Of a stretch of 64,000 nt of DNA, positions 15,638 to 24,899 are shown piece after piece (the first letter of the stretch is position 1; each line of letters opens with the position of its first letter). This DNA is from UBA3495 sp964629875 (lineage in GTDB: Bacteria; Chloroflexota; Dehalococcoidia; Lucifugimonadales; UBA3495), in the NCBI GenBank assembly GCA_964629875.1, contig CAZVRK010000005.1, forward strand, positions 39,011 to 103,010. Direction: 5' to 3'. Both the position numbers and the translations under genes were made by a program. The notes below the pieces were generated by a model. The model was not told where the DNA came from. It did not search any database and was given only the letters and a program-made list of their open reading frames with translations.

Positions 15638-15659
15638 GATATGTTTGTAATGATGTATA

Positions 15660-15712
15660 AGATGGACATTGGTCTGAGTTTTTGAATCTGTGTATTAAAC
15701 CAATGTCCATCT
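15660..15712. terminator. Perfect 14-base inverted repeat between convergent genes
   Basis: AGATGGACATTGGT (15660-15673) and its exact reverse complement (15699-15712) enclose 25 bases. It sits between the convergent LLM and enoyl-CoA hydratase genes, where a bidirectional terminator is expected. The loop is long and no T run follows, so it may be a processing hairpin or another element. Confidence 0.5.
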
Positions 15713-15720
15713 GACTAGTT

Positions 15721-16500
15721 TTATCGGGCGTGATATTCAGGTGGTCTTTTTTCTACGAATGATTTACTAGCTTCTTGGAAATCCTCTGATAGATGTAGTT
15801 TAAGTGGTTGGTTATACATTTGCGCATCTGCGACAGAATGTAGCCATGATCTTCTAGTTATTCTAACGCCGGCTCTAGACGCTAATGGGGGAGTTTTTAG
15901 GACTTTTTCAGCTAATTCTTCGGCTGCTTCTAAGTGTTTGCCTGTGGGAACTAGGCGGTTAATGAGTCCCAATCTATACAGTTCACCAGCACTGATAGGT
16001 TCACCAGTTATAAGCATTTCCGTAGCGATTTTTGAGGGCATAAATGCTGAGACCTTTGCCCAGACGCCTCCGCCAGGTACTCCCCTCTTGGTCTCTGTAA
16101 TTCCAAATAAAGTCTCTTCAGAAGCTACTATTAAGTCACATTCGGCTGCCATAGACATACCAGCTCCTAATGCATATCCGTGAACAGCTGCAATTACAGG
16201 TTTCCAGTTTATAGAACGGCCAAGACGATGGTCTGGGCTATTTCCTCGAGCTCGTCGTGCTCGAGACTGAGGCGTCATATTGACGAATCGTTGTTTTATA
16301 TCAGCGCCTGCGCAGAAGCATCGGCCAGTCCCGTAAAGGATACAGACCCAAGCGTCTTCGTCTATATCAAATTCTAACAGTGCTTCTTCCATATCATCTT
16401 CAAACTGGTCTGTCACTGAATTCAATGCGTCAGGTCGGTTTATCATTATGTATCCGATTCTTCCTTTTCTATCATACGTAAGTGTTTCGTATTCCGTCAC
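15721..16500 (-). CDS. Enoyl-CoA hydratase/isomerase (crotonase) family protein
   Basis: A 259-residue crotonase. It has the N-terminal INRPDALNSV, the oxyanion-hole segment CFCAGADIKQRF and the second one AVHGYALGAGMSMAAECDLIVAS. A Glu typical of hydratases is expected near TETKRGVPGGG, where the sequence has the first Glu but Gly at the second usual Glu position. It could therefore be an isomerase or hydrolase rather than a plain hydratase. It is divergent from the small HTH gene and shares the TAGAAC operator region, so it is a likely target of that regulator. Confidence 0.85.
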   Translation of the reverse strand: MTEYETLTYDRKGRIGYIMINRPDALNSVTDQFEDDMEEALLEFDIDEDAWVCILYGTGRCFCAGADIKQRFVNMTPQSRARRARGNSPDHRLGRSINWKPVIAAVHGYALGAGMSMAAECDLIVASEETLFGITETKRGVPGGGVWAKVSAFMPSKIATEMLITGEPISAGELYRLGLINRLVPTGKHLEAAEELAEKVLKTPPLASRAGVRITRRSWLHSVADAQMYNQPLKLHLSEDFQEASKSFVEKRPPEYHAR

Positions 16501-16525
16501 GATTATCTCCTTATTTGCAATTGAT

Positions 16526-16630
16526 TAGAACACTAGTGCTAATTTGTTCTCAAAAGCTATTGACAGTAATAGAACACACGTTCTAAAATAAGATCATACG
16601 TTCTATAGAGCAAATAGTCGAGGTGTTCTA
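16526..16630. promoter_or_regulatory. Array of TAGAAC(AC) half-sites, candidate operator
   Basis: The divergent region holds TAGAACAC at 16526-16533, the dyad TAGAACACACGTTCTA at 16570-16585, ACGTTCTA at 16598-16605 and GTGTTCTA at 16623-16630. The dyad fills the -35/-10 gap of the plus promoter, and the last half-site lies against the ribosome site. This is the layout of a repressor-controlled autoregulated promoter. Confidence 0.7.
16560..16589 (+). promoter_or_regulatory. Sigma-70-type promoter of the small HTH gene
   Basis: TTGACA (16560-16565), an 18-base spacer, then TAAAAT (16584-16589). The spacer contains the TAGAAC dyad. The expected start is near 16596, giving a short leader to the ATG at 16632. 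Confidence 0.65.
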
Positions 16631-16631
16631 A

Positions 16632-16961
16632 ATGGTCAGTATGATTATAGCTAAGCCTGAACTGGATTCAATACCAGAGTTTTATCATTATGAAGATACG
16701 GGTTGTGAAGTTTCGTCATCATGTTTAAAATGCCCGCTTCCTCAATGTAAATATGACGATCCTACTTGGTATCAGAAGAATCGTAGAATAGCTAAGGACT
16801 TAAAAATATTATCTGCAATGAAAAATGAAAATCTTACTGTTGAGCAAGCAGCAGATAGATTTTCAGTGACTGTGAGGACTATATTTCGTATTATGCGCAG
16901 ATGTCGTGAAGATTCTGAAGTAAATATTTCGCAGGATGAAATACAGCTATTTGCTGCTTAG
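16632..16961 (+). CDS. Small Cys-motif helix-turn-helix regulator
   Basis: A 109-residue protein with two parts. Residues 25-39 carry C25, C31, C34 and C39 (CLKCPLPQCK), able to hold zinc or an Fe-S cluster. Residues 54-92 form a helix-turn-helix of sigma or transposase-like type (NLTVEQAADRFSVTVRTIFRIMRRC). GAGGTG lies before the ATG; a second ATG three codons in is an alternative. The operator array in its own promoter suggests autoregulation and control of the divergent crotonase gene. Its stop overlaps that of the convergent acyl-CoA dehydrogenase by 4 bases. The ligand is unknown; a metal or redox signal is inferred. Confidence 0.65.
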   Translation: MVSMIIAKPELDSIPEFYHYEDTGCEVSSSCLKCPLPQCKYDDPTWYQKNRRIAKDLKILSAMKNENLTVEQAADRFSVTVRTIFRIMRRCREDSEVNISQDEIQLFAA

Positions 16962-18133
16962 CCTCTAGGCAGATCAAGTCCACGTCCAGCAATGATATTA
17001 CGTTGGACTTCGGATGTTCCACCAGCAAGCTTGTGAGAAAAGCTTATCATCCAATGTTCTTGTATTCTTCCACGCAGTGGTGCCCATTTATCATTTCGTC
17101 CAATTGATCCATATGGGCCAAGTATTTTTAAAGCGGATTCGGTTACTCTTTGTAGGGTTTCACTGCCAAAAACTTTACTTATCGAAGCTTCTTTGTTTGG
17201 TACTAAGTCTTCTCCCTGTAGGTAAGCCACGTTATAGGCCATCAATCTAGCAGCTTCGCATTCCACATACCGATCAGCTAGTAAGTCCTGAACCCAAGGT
17301 ATGTCTAACATTATCTGGCCGTTCATCTTCGTTTCCCTGGTATAATCGCGTATTTCATCTAGCAATCTACGTGCCATAGCAGAGTAATCTATTCCGGATC
17401 GCTCAAAATCTAATAAAGTAACTGCGACGTACCACCCTTTATTTTCCTCACCAACTATATTACTTCTTGGAACTCTGACGTTGTCGAATATAACCTGATT
17501 GAATTCATGTCCTCCGGCCATATTTACTATTGGACGAACTTCTATACCAGGAGTCTTCATGTCAACTAATAAGAAACTTATGCCTCTGTGTTTAGGTGCG
17601 TCTGGATCTGTTCTTGCCAGGCAAAATATCCAGTCTGCCCTATGTCCTAATGTGGTCCATATTTTAGTTCCGTTTAAGACATACTCATCGTCGTCAAGTA
17701 TGGCTTTTGTAGCTAATGATGCTAAATCCGAACCGGATTCAGGTTCGCTGTATCCTTGGCACCATTGAATTTCACCTCGAGATATAGGTGGTAAATGAAC
17801 CTTCTTCTGTTCCTCTGTGCCGTGGATCATCAATGTTGGACCTAACATGCGCACACCGAATATATCTCTACCTGGGGCACGCATGTACGCTAGTTCTTCA
17901 TTGTAAATGGCTGATTTGATTGGAGATGCTGACTGTCCGCCGTATTCTTCTGGCCAGTGCATGGTTAACCAGCCCTTCTCAGCTAGTTTCCCTCTCAAGG
18001 ACATAGTGAAATCCCAGTCCCATTCTTCTGGCCATCGTCCCCCACCCTCCCAATTCTCAGGGAGTTGAGATTCTACAAAGTTACGAAGTTCTCGACGAAA
18101 TAGCTCGTCTTCCGGACTAAACTGAAAGTCCAA
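16958..18133 (-). CDS. Acyl-CoA dehydrogenase family protein
   Basis: A 391-residue protein of the long ACAD type. It has WLTMHWPEEYGGQSASPIKSAIYNEELAY, CQGYSEPESGSDLASLATKA (FAD contact) and GTKIWTTLGHRADWIFCLART. The end has LAGGTSEVQRNIIAGRGLDLPRG, the standard ACAD close. It oxidises an acyl-CoA of unknown chain. Its middle is the form found in steroid- and terpenoid-degradation ACADs, but that is not decisive. It is convergent with the small HTH gene. Confidence 0.9.
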   Translation of the reverse strand: MDFQFSPEDELFRRELRNFVESQLPENWEGGGRWPEEWDWDFTMSLRGKLAEKGWLTMHWPEEYGGQSASPIKSAIYNEELAYMRAPGRDIFGVRMLGPTLMIHGTEEQKKVHLPPISRGEIQWCQGYSEPESGSDLASLATKAILDDDEYVLNGTKIWTTLGHRADWIFCLARTDPDAPKHRGISFLLVDMKTPGIEVRPIVNMAGGHEFNQVIFDNVRVPRSNIVGEENKGWYVAVTLLDFERSGIDYSAMARRLLDEIRDYTRETKMNGQIMLDIPWVQDLLADRYVECEAARLMAYNVAYLQGEDLVPNKEASISKVFGSETLQRVTESALKILGPYGSIGRNDKWAPLRGRIQEHWMISFSHKLAGGTSEVQRNIIAGRGLDLPRG

Positions 18134-18204
18134 AGGTGTTTACCTCTTTTTATGATTGAAAATAATGACTAGTATTTTCTAGTTTATTTATGTGTGGGCC
18201 CGTT

Positions 18205-18441
18205 TTAATTACCTGTAGCTATACATGTTACGGCTCTAAGAACACCGTCTACATTATGGATTTTCTCTGTTACAAGACTGCCTATCTCTGTCATGTCTTT
18301 GGCATGGAAAATTGCTATGATGTCGTAAGGTCCGGTCACAACATCAACGATGTCGATTCCATTAAATCCTCTGAGGGTGTCTACTACTGTTAGTGTTTGA
18401 CCTACAGATGTTTCAACCAGAATATATGCTTTTATGGGCAT
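18205..18441 (-). CDS. Stand-alone Lrp/AsnC ligand-binding (RAM) domain protein
   Basis: A 78-residue protein with only the dimeric alpha/beta ligand domain of Lrp/AsnC regulators: MPIKAYILVETSVGQ, VDVVTGPYDIIAIFHAKDM and VDGVLRAVTCIATGN. It has no helix-turn-helix. Such stand-alone proteins form rings that bind amino acids or act as small-molecule sensors. The gene is single, 71 bases upstream (on its strand) of the acyl-CoA dehydrogenase gene, so the two may be co-transcribed. Confidence 0.8.
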   Translation of the reverse strand: MPIKAYILVETSVGQTLTVVDTLRGFNGIDIVDVVTGPYDIIAIFHAKDMTEIGSLVTEKIHNVDGVLRAVTCIATGN

Positions 18442-18618
18442 TTTTACTCCTTAGCGTCTGTTGCTAATAGTCTGAGATGTCTATTGTTTGATATTGTTTT
18501 ATGGGTGGCCACCAAGCTGAGTTAATTTTACTTTTGCCCAATATCACTGTCAATTTTGAGCTAACACTGCGATGTTTTGGTTATAATGAGATGCAAATAG
18601 ATTATTGATGTATATCTT

Positions 18619-19341
18619 ATGACACCACTTACTTTACTGAATAAAGGGATGCAAGAATTAGGCGTTTCCCTGACGAATTCTCAGGAAGAAGCATTTCAGA
18701 TTTATTACAATGAACTGTGTTCTTGGAATGAGCGTATAAATCTAACTTCCATAATAGATTATTTTGAAGTTCAGGTGAAACACTTTTTAGATTCACTAAC
18801 CGTGTTACTAGCTATTGATGCCAGGGAAATAGAATACGCCAAGGTAATAGATGTGGGAACGGGTGCAGGATTCCCTGCAATACCTCTAAAGATTATGTTT
18901 TCTGATCTAGATGTTTCTTTAATTGATTCAATCGGAAAAAAAACTAAATTCTTGAATCATTTGCTCTCTCAGTTGAATCTTTCTGATGTTAAAGTATTTA
19001 CAGATCGTGCAGAAAAGCTGGCACATGATAATAATATGAGAGAACGATTCGATTTTGTTCTGGCACGTGCTGTGGCCAGAATGCCCGTTCTTTTGGAATA
19101 CACCCTGCCATTCTGTATGGTAGGAGGGAAAGTAGTCGCGTGGAAACATGGAGGTATAGACGAAGAACTCTCAGAATCCGCCAACGCCTGTCGCTTACTG
19201 GGTGGTTCTGAGTGTACTGTTTGTGATGTTAATCTTACTGGGCTTCAAGACAATAGGATTTTGGTGATAGTAGAAAAAACCAGTTCAAGCCCTATTGGCT
19301 ACCCTAGGAAGGCCGGTTTGGCAAAGAAGTCCCCTATCTAG
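18619..19341 (+). CDS. rsmG: 16S rRNA (guanine527-N7)-methyltransferase
   Basis: A 240-residue methyltransferase. It has the RsmG (GidB) N-terminus, WNERINLTSI, and the SAM motif VIDVGTGAGFPAIPLKIMF. VLARAVARMPVLLEYTLPF and AWKHG follow, as in the family. It methylates G527 of 16S rRNA. It has no mnmG or parAB neighbours. A TATAAT at 18582-18587 could be its -10, without a good -35. Confidence 0.95.
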   Translation: MTPLTLLNKGMQELGVSLTNSQEEAFQIYYNELCSWNERINLTSIIDYFEVQVKHFLDSLTVLLAIDAREIEYAKVIDVGTGAGFPAIPLKIMFSDLDVSLIDSIGKKTKFLNHLLSQLNLSDVKVFTDRAEKLAHDNNMRERFDFVLARAVARMPVLLEYTLPFCMVGGKVVAWKHGGIDEELSESANACRLLGGSECTVCDVNLTGLQDNRILVIVEKTSSSPIGYPRKAGLAKKSPI

Positions 19342-19452
19342 CAAATTAAATTAGATACATTACGCATATATTGATCGCTTAGTATTACGACAGTATTATT
19401 GCTTAAGCTATTCCACATGGATTCATGATAGATATTTGTAGGAGCCTGATTT

Positions 19453-20394
19453 ATGTCTGTAATGGTAACTGGTGGCACAGGATTTATTGGGAATCGAATT
19501 ATTAGGAAGCTTCTGGAAAAAGGTGAAGAAGTTGTTTGTTTTGACCTTGCGCCGCCAAGAGAAAACCTTCAACCGTTTTTAGACCGAATAAAGATATATC
19601 GTGGTGACGTGACTCAGATACCTCACCTTTTAGAAGCTATAAACTTTTACGATGTAGAACGGATCATACATATGGCTGCTCTCCTCCCGCCAGATACCGA
19701 AGATCGCCCGCATTTTGGCATGCAAGTCAATATACAGGGAACTAATAATGTCTTCGAAGTCGGGCGTTGGACTAAGGTGAATAGGATTGTCTACGCAAGT
19801 TCCATTGCTGTTTACGGCGTTCAAGAAACGTTTGGTGACAGATTGATTAATGAAGATGATTTATCAGCGCCAATAAATATGTATGGAATGACTAAGGCAG
19901 CAAATGACTTTGCTGCGGCTAAATATAGAAGTAATTTTGACATGGATATACGCGGCGTAAGAATATGTACAGTTTTTGGGCACGGTAGAGTAACTGGTAT
20001 GACAGGAATGATAGGTGGATTACTAATGTCGTTACCGGCTATTGGAAAGCCTGTTGAAATGGACTTTGATCCGGAAGAACCTTCCCCAATGATACATGCA
20101 GAGGACGCGGCTGAGATATTTGTTCAAGTCGCGTTAGCTGATAATTTAAATCATCCTGTATACATAAGTGGTGGGCATTTAGCTACTATACGGGATATGG
20201 CAGACTTGGTGAAAAGCATTATACCGGAAGCTCAGATAACTATGGGAAATCGTCCTGTGCCACATGTATATAAAGTTGATCACAGCCGTATGTTAGCGGA
20301 CATCGGATATGAAATGCCACCTTTACGGACAAGAGTACTAGAGCATATCAATGATGCCCGTATTGAGGCTGGTATGAAACCTATTCAAGATTGA
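19453..20394 (+). CDS. NAD(P)-dependent epimerase/dehydratase
   Basis: A 313-residue extended SDR. It has TGGTGFIGNRI (6-16), HMAALLPP, VYASSIAVYG and the YGMTKAAND active-site motif (Tyr and Lys in YxxxK form). The C-terminal substrate lobe is normal in length. It acts probably on a nucleotide sugar or a lignin-type aromatic intermediate; the sequence does not decide. It lies 61 bases upstream of an LLM gene on the same strand, with AGGGAGG before that gene, so shared transcription is possible. Confidence 0.85.
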   Translation: MSVMVTGGTGFIGNRIIRKLLEKGEEVVCFDLAPPRENLQPFLDRIKIYRGDVTQIPHLLEAINFYDVERIIHMAALLPPDTEDRPHFGMQVNIQGTNNVFEVGRWTKVNRIVYASSIAVYGVQETFGDRLINEDDLSAPINMYGMTKAANDFAAAKYRSNFDMDIRGVRICTVFGHGRVTGMTGMIGGLLMSLPAIGKPVEMDFDPEEPSPMIHAEDAAEIFVQVALADNLNHPVYISGGHLATIRDMADLVKSIIPEAQITMGNRPVPHVYKVDHSRMLADIGYEMPPLRTRVLEHINDARIEAGMKPIQD

Positions 20395-20455
20395 TTCTGA
20401 TACTTTTAGTAGTATAGTCAGATACATGCCCTAAAAGATTCTTAGGGAGGTTCAG

Positions 20456-21382
20456 ATGAGTGTAGCTATAGGATATGTTCCTGGAGCTTTTGGACAAGGT
20501 GGCGATAACCCAGATGTCTTAAGGGAATTAGTCGACCTTGGTGATAGATATGAATACGATTCAATCTGGTTAAGTGATCGCATTGCCAGCGATCGTTTTA
20601 ATCTCGAACCCATCGTAGCTTTGTCGATGATAGCTGCTTATTCTGAACGTATGAAGTTTGGTACGAGCGTGCTAGCTCTGCCTTTGCGTAATCCAGTGAT
20701 ATTGGCTAAACAAATAGCTACCCTGGATTATTTGTCGAAAGGGAGATTCTTCCCTGCAGTTGGCCTTGGTCAAGAAGACCCCATGGAATATGAGGCCTGC
20801 GGCGTTCCAAAAGGTGATCGCGGACGACGTACTGATGAAGCTATCCGATTGATGCGTATGTTGTGGGAGGAAGATAGTGTTACGTATGAAGGTGAATTTT
20901 TTACCTGCCACGAGGTTAGCATTACTCCTAAGACTTACCTAAAACCCTCTCCACCTGTGTGGATAGGGGGTAGAAGCATGGCCGCCGCTCGTCGTGTTGG
21001 CCGAGTTGGAGATGGCTGGCTAGTATCTAGTGCTACTCCAGAAGAGGTCAGTCTTGGCCGCACTGTTGTTTTCGATACTGCGGATAAAGCTAATAGAGAA
21101 ATTGAAGAAGATCATATCGGAGTGTTACTGGGTTTTTATATTTCTGATAATTATGAGAATGCAGTTAACACATCTCACCAATTCGTCACACGTCATCGTC
21201 CTGATGTACCTTTCACGGAATTCACAGCTTTGGGTAGTGTGGAACAAATTGCTGAGATGATTCAAAAATATATCGATGCTGGTGGATTTAAGTTTGCGGT
21301 GCGTCCGCTTTGTTCTGGTACAGAGTCTATGGAACAGTTGGAGAGGATGGGAGAAGAGATTCTGCCATTATTTCATAAATGA
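20456..21382 (+). CDS. LLM-class (luciferase-like) oxidoreductase 2
   Basis: A 308-residue luciferase-family protein. It has YVPGAFGQGGDNP at the start, FGTSVLALPLRNPVILAKQIATLDYLSKGRF and VGRVGDGWLVS. The cofactor is probably F420 or FMN. AGGGAGG lies 5 bases before the ATG. The substrate is unknown. It is only weakly similar by eye to the other three copies in the window, so these are not recent duplicates. Confidence 0.85.
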   Translation: MSVAIGYVPGAFGQGGDNPDVLRELVDLGDRYEYDSIWLSDRIASDRFNLEPIVALSMIAAYSERMKFGTSVLALPLRNPVILAKQIATLDYLSKGRFFPAVGLGQEDPMEYEACGVPKGDRGRRTDEAIRLMRMLWEEDSVTYEGEFFTCHEVSITPKTYLKPSPPVWIGGRSMAAARRVGRVGDGWLVSSATPEEVSLGRTVVFDTADKANREIEEDHIGVLLGFYISDNYENAVNTSHQFVTRHRPDVPFTEFTALGSVEQIAEMIQKYIDAGGFKFAVRPLCSGTESMEQLERMGEEILPLFHK

Positions 21383-21442
21383 ACCTCCGTGCAATCTAGT
21401 ACTAAGTCTCAGTCATTACAATCAGCAATAATGAGTTTTTAA

Positions 21443-22540
21443 TTGGTTGATAAATCATTTATACGAAATAATATCGCATATGCTAACGTAGAAAAACTGG
21501 AAACCTTATTCCAGGAACAAATCAAGACAGGGTTTCATCCTGGTGCCGCCCTTGCGGTATATTACCAGGGAAGTCTTGTTGTGGACCTATATGGAGGTCT
21601 CGCGGATCGAGAATCTGGGAAGCAAGTCTCCTCTAATACCATGTTTATTTTGTATTCCTGTACTAAGCCACTAACGGCTGCATGCATATACATCCTTTGG
21701 GAACGGGGTCTTTTACAATGGGATGAACCGGTTGCTACATACTGGCCTGAGTTTGCTAAGAATGGTAAAGACGAGATAACTATAAAACAGGTACTTACTC
21801 ATCAGGGAGGATTCCCACAAACACCATCTTCACTTACATGGAATAAATGGGAAGATTGGGATTTTGTTACCAGCGTCCTATCCGAGGTGACTCCGCAATA
21901 TAAAGCGGGTGAAGTAATGGCATATCATCCACGTAATTTTGGCTGGGTGCTTGGAGAAGTGATAAGGCGAGTTGATGGTAGGCCTATCAACCAGTTTATG
22001 TCTGAGGAAATCTTTGTTCCATTAGGTATGAAGGATAGCTACTTAGGACTGCCAACTTATCTAGAGGACAGAGTTTCACGAGTACATGCCATGGAGGATT
22101 GTGATCGTGCAGGGGCTATCCCTATTTATAACCAACCAGAAGTGCATCGTTCAGTGCAGCCGTCAGGTGGAGGTATATCTACTGCACGAGACATGGCTAA
22201 ATTTTACTCTGTCATGAATTCAGGTGAGGGAGTAAATCTACTATCGCCTGAAACTATATCTGAAGTAACACGGATTCACGCAGAAGGTACCGATAAGTCT
22301 CTTGGTGGCTATCGTCGTAGGGGATTAGGATTAGTGATCGGTGATCCAAGAATGGGTTGTACAGGACAATCTGATGAGAGTAGTTATGGACATGCCGGGG
22401 CGGGAACATCCGTGGCTTGGGCAGATCCAGTATCCGAATTGTCATGTGCTTTTATAACTAATGGTTTTAGAGCCGAAAAGACCAATGTTCCACGGCTAAG
22501 TGCAATATGCAAAGCTGTACGAAGTTTATCGATAGTTTAG
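21443..22540 (+). CDS. Beta-lactamase-fold serine hydrolase (esterase-like)
   Basis: A 365-residue class-C beta-lactamase-like hydrolase. The SxxK motif is SCTK (in LYSCTKPLTA), the Tyr motif region is AYHPRNFGWVLGEVIRR, and the third motif is HAGAGTS. It has no signal peptide, so a cytoplasmic esterase such as EstB is more likely than a peptidoglycan enzyme. The start is TTG at 21443 without a clear ribosome site, so the true start may differ. It sits among the oxidative genes. Confidence 0.85.
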   Translation: MVDKSFIRNNIAYANVEKLETLFQEQIKTGFHPGAALAVYYQGSLVVDLYGGLADRESGKQVSSNTMFILYSCTKPLTAACIYILWERGLLQWDEPVATYWPEFAKNGKDEITIKQVLTHQGGFPQTPSSLTWNKWEDWDFVTSVLSEVTPQYKAGEVMAYHPRNFGWVLGEVIRRVDGRPINQFMSEEIFVPLGMKDSYLGLPTYLEDRVSRVHAMEDCDRAGAIPIYNQPEVHRSVQPSGGGISTARDMAKFYSVMNSGEGVNLLSPETISEVTRIHAEGTDKSLGGYRRRGLGLVIGDPRMGCTGQSDESSYGHAGAGTSVAWADPVSELSCAFITNGFRAEKTNVPRLSAICKAVRSLSIV

Positions 22541-22582
22541 ATATCCATTCATATTATGTTGTAAATAATGCAGATTGATCAT

Positions 22583-23668
22583 TTAGTCGAAGGTTATGAC
22601 ACTTCTGGCAACACTCCCCGATTTCATATCCGTAAATGCCTGATTTAATTGATCTAGTCTTAGGTGTTGGGATACTAGTTCGTCTAATTTCAATCTGCCT
22701 TGTTTGTAAAATTCAATGTATTTAGGCATGTCGGTTCTAAATCTGTTTGAGCCCATAGAGCTGCCTTGTATTTTGCGTTCACGTCTTAGAAAACTTCCCG
22801 CATCGATCTCTATTTTTGTACCTTCAGGAATCATACCGATAATCGTGGCGGTGCCAGCGGGTCTCAACATTTCATAACATTGCTCCGCTGTATCTTTTAA
22901 TCCGATCGCTTCAAATGAATAATCCACTCCGCCATCTGTCATGTCTATCACTTTCTGTACAACATCGCCAGTTGACGCGTCTACGACCTCTGTTGCGCCA
23001 AATTGAGTTGCTAAGCTTAATTTACTTTCAACAGTGTCAATAGCAATGATTCTTAATGCACCAGCTAGGACGGCTCCTTGTATACAGTTGAGTCCGACTC
23101 CGCCACATCCAACAACTGCCACGGTACTGCCAGGTTCAACCTTTGCTGTATTCATTGCAGCTCCCAAGCCTGTCGTAGCTCCGCATCCGATAAGGGCAAG
23201 TCTATCAAACGGTACATCATCATCTACTTTAACCAGTGAATGCTCGTGAACTAGCATCAATTCCGCATACGTTCCCAACTGGGCAAATTGTGTAACGGCC
23301 TCACCATGTTGGCTTAATCGGGGTGGTTCATCTGGTCCACGGACAACATCTGTCCGAGTACATAAATGAGGTTGACCTCTTAGGCAGTATTCACAATGTC
23401 CGCAGAATACCGAAAGACATAGAATTACTGAATCACCGGGTTTTACATAAGTTACTAAATTGCCGACTGATTCAACTGTCCCTGCTGCTTCATGCCCTAG
23501 GACTGCGGGCATTCTGATTCGATACTTTCCCTCAACAAAATGTAAATCACTGTGGCAGACGCCAGTTGCTCGGGTCCTGACTAGGACTTCATTCGGCCCT
23601 GGATTATCAATAGAAATTTCTTCTACGTCTAGATGTTTGTTAATTTCTCGTAAAACTGCGGCTCTCAT
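22583..23668 (-). CDS. Zinc-dependent alcohol dehydrogenase (MDR family)
   Basis: A 361-residue medium-chain dehydrogenase. The catalytic zinc side is GVCHSDLHF and GHEAAG; the structural zinc is held by CGHCEYCLRGQPHLC. The NAD fold is VGCGGVGLNCIQGA. It resembles the class III and mycothiol-type alcohol dehydrogenases and oxidises an alcohol, or a glutathione- or mycothiol-like aldehyde adduct. Single gene, 52 bases downstream of an LLM gene on the same strand. Confidence 0.9.
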   Translation of the reverse strand: MRAAVLREINKHLDVEEISIDNPGPNEVLVRTRATGVCHSDLHFVEGKYRIRMPAVLGHEAAGTVESVGNLVTYVKPGDSVILCLSVFCGHCEYCLRGQPHLCTRTDVVRGPDEPPRLSQHGEAVTQFAQLGTYAELMLVHEHSLVKVDDDVPFDRLALIGCGATTGLGAAMNTAKVEPGSTVAVVGCGGVGLNCIQGAVLAGALRIIAIDTVESKLSLATQFGATEVVDASTGDVVQKVIDMTDGGVDYSFEAIGLKDTAEQCYEMLRPAGTATIIGMIPEGTKIEIDAGSFLRRERKIQGSSMGSNRFRTDMPKYIEFYKQGRLKLDELVSQHLRLDQLNQAFTDMKSGSVARSVITFD

Positions 23669-23720
23669 GCGAAACGCCCCCTATCTATAATGTTCGGAGT
23701 GTCGATATACAATATATTGG

Positions 23721-24899
23721 CTAGTCTTCTGATGTTGGTGGTGTAAATTTTGGGAGAACGTCTTGTCCAAACCATTCTAATTGCTCAAGAGTTGCTTTCA
23801 ACGGCATTCCCATATTTGTTACACCGATGTTTATTTCTTCTAAGCCTGGATATCTATCCTGAACTTCTTGTATCTGTTCTATTATGCGATCCGGTGTTCC
23901 GCAAAACCAAGATCCGCTCTTAACGGCATCATCTATTGTAGGTAATTTGGCTAGAGGAGCTTTGACAGGATCTGTTAGGTCCTGTAACTGCTGATCTGTT
24001 AAGCCTGGTATAAATCCCAATGGTCCAAACATTTTGATCCGTTCCTCGACCCAATCTCTGGCTTGATTGATTGCTTCGGCCTCAGTATCGGCTAATTGAA
24101 CGGAAAACCCGATAATAAGATCGCCGCCGAGTTTTGTTTCTTTCCCGTGTCTAGCTAGTGCTTCTTGCCATCGTTTGACTACCTCGTCACTAGCTCCCCC
24201 TGTAGCAGCTCCACCGCCTATCATGCCTTTTATTCCATGTTTAGCCATAAAATCCAGAGATCTGTTACTACCACTGACAATTGGCTGCCAACATTCAACT
24301 GGTAAATTTGTCGGTTTTGGGACTAGCGTTATGTTTTCTAATTCGTAGCCACGATAGGGTACTTTTGGAGGTATGTCATAGTATTTTCCTTTATGAGAGA
24401 AGGATCGTTCATTAAACGCTTTGAATATTATTTCAATTTGCTCTTCAAATATTTCTCTATTAGCATCCTGGTCCAAGATTGGGGATCCGACGGTTTCTAC
24501 TTCTCTCGTATGGTAGCCTCTCCCTACTCCGAATCGTACTCGTCCTTCAGTTAATATATCTGCGGTAGCGTAATCCTCGGCTAATCTCAATGGATGCCAC
24601 ATAGGGGATATGTTAAATCCACATCCAAACCTGAGTTTTTTGGTCAGGTGTGCTAGGTGTACGAATAGCATCATTAGATTTGGTATACATTCATATCCTT
24701 CTCTTTGGAAATGGTGTTCTGCTGCCCAGAAAGTGCTGTATCCGTATTTATCCATACAGGTAGCCATAGCTTCGCATTTATCAAAGACTGAAGCGAGATC
24801 GTGATCAGTTAGCCACCGGTCATTGGCGGGAGTGCCAGCGAATCCAATGTCGGTTAAATCTACGTTTCCTGCGAATAAGCTACCGATTTTAGTAATCAT
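23721..24899 (-). CDS. LLM-class (luciferase-like) oxidoreductase 3
   Basis: A 392-residue luciferase-family protein, the longest of the four. It has FWAAEHHFQREGYECIPNLMML (EHHF is typical of the flavin-dependent group), GCGFNISPMWHPLRLAEDYATADILTEGRVRFGVGRGY and an insert before WQPIVSGSNRS. It is likely FMN-dependent. GTAGGAGA precedes the ATG. It is upstream of and on the same strand as the alcohol dehydrogenase, so the two may act in series. Confidence 0.85.
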   Translation of the reverse strand: MITKIGSLFAGNVDLTDIGFAGTPANDRWLTDHDLASVFDKCEAMATCMDKYGYSTFWAAEHHFQREGYECIPNLMMLFVHLAHLTKKLRFGCGFNISPMWHPLRLAEDYATADILTEGRVRFGVGRGYHTREVETVGSPILDQDANREIFEEQIEIIFKAFNERSFSHKGKYYDIPPKVPYRGYELENITLVPKPTNLPVECWQPIVSGSNRSLDFMAKHGIKGMIGGGAATGGASDEVVKRWQEALARHGKETKLGGDLIIGFSVQLADTEAEAINQARDWVEERIKMFGPLGFIPGLTDQQLQDLTDPVKAPLAKLPTIDDAVKSGSWFCGTPDRIIEQIQEVQDRYPGLEEINIGVTNMGMPLKATLEQLEWFGQDVLPKFTPPTSED

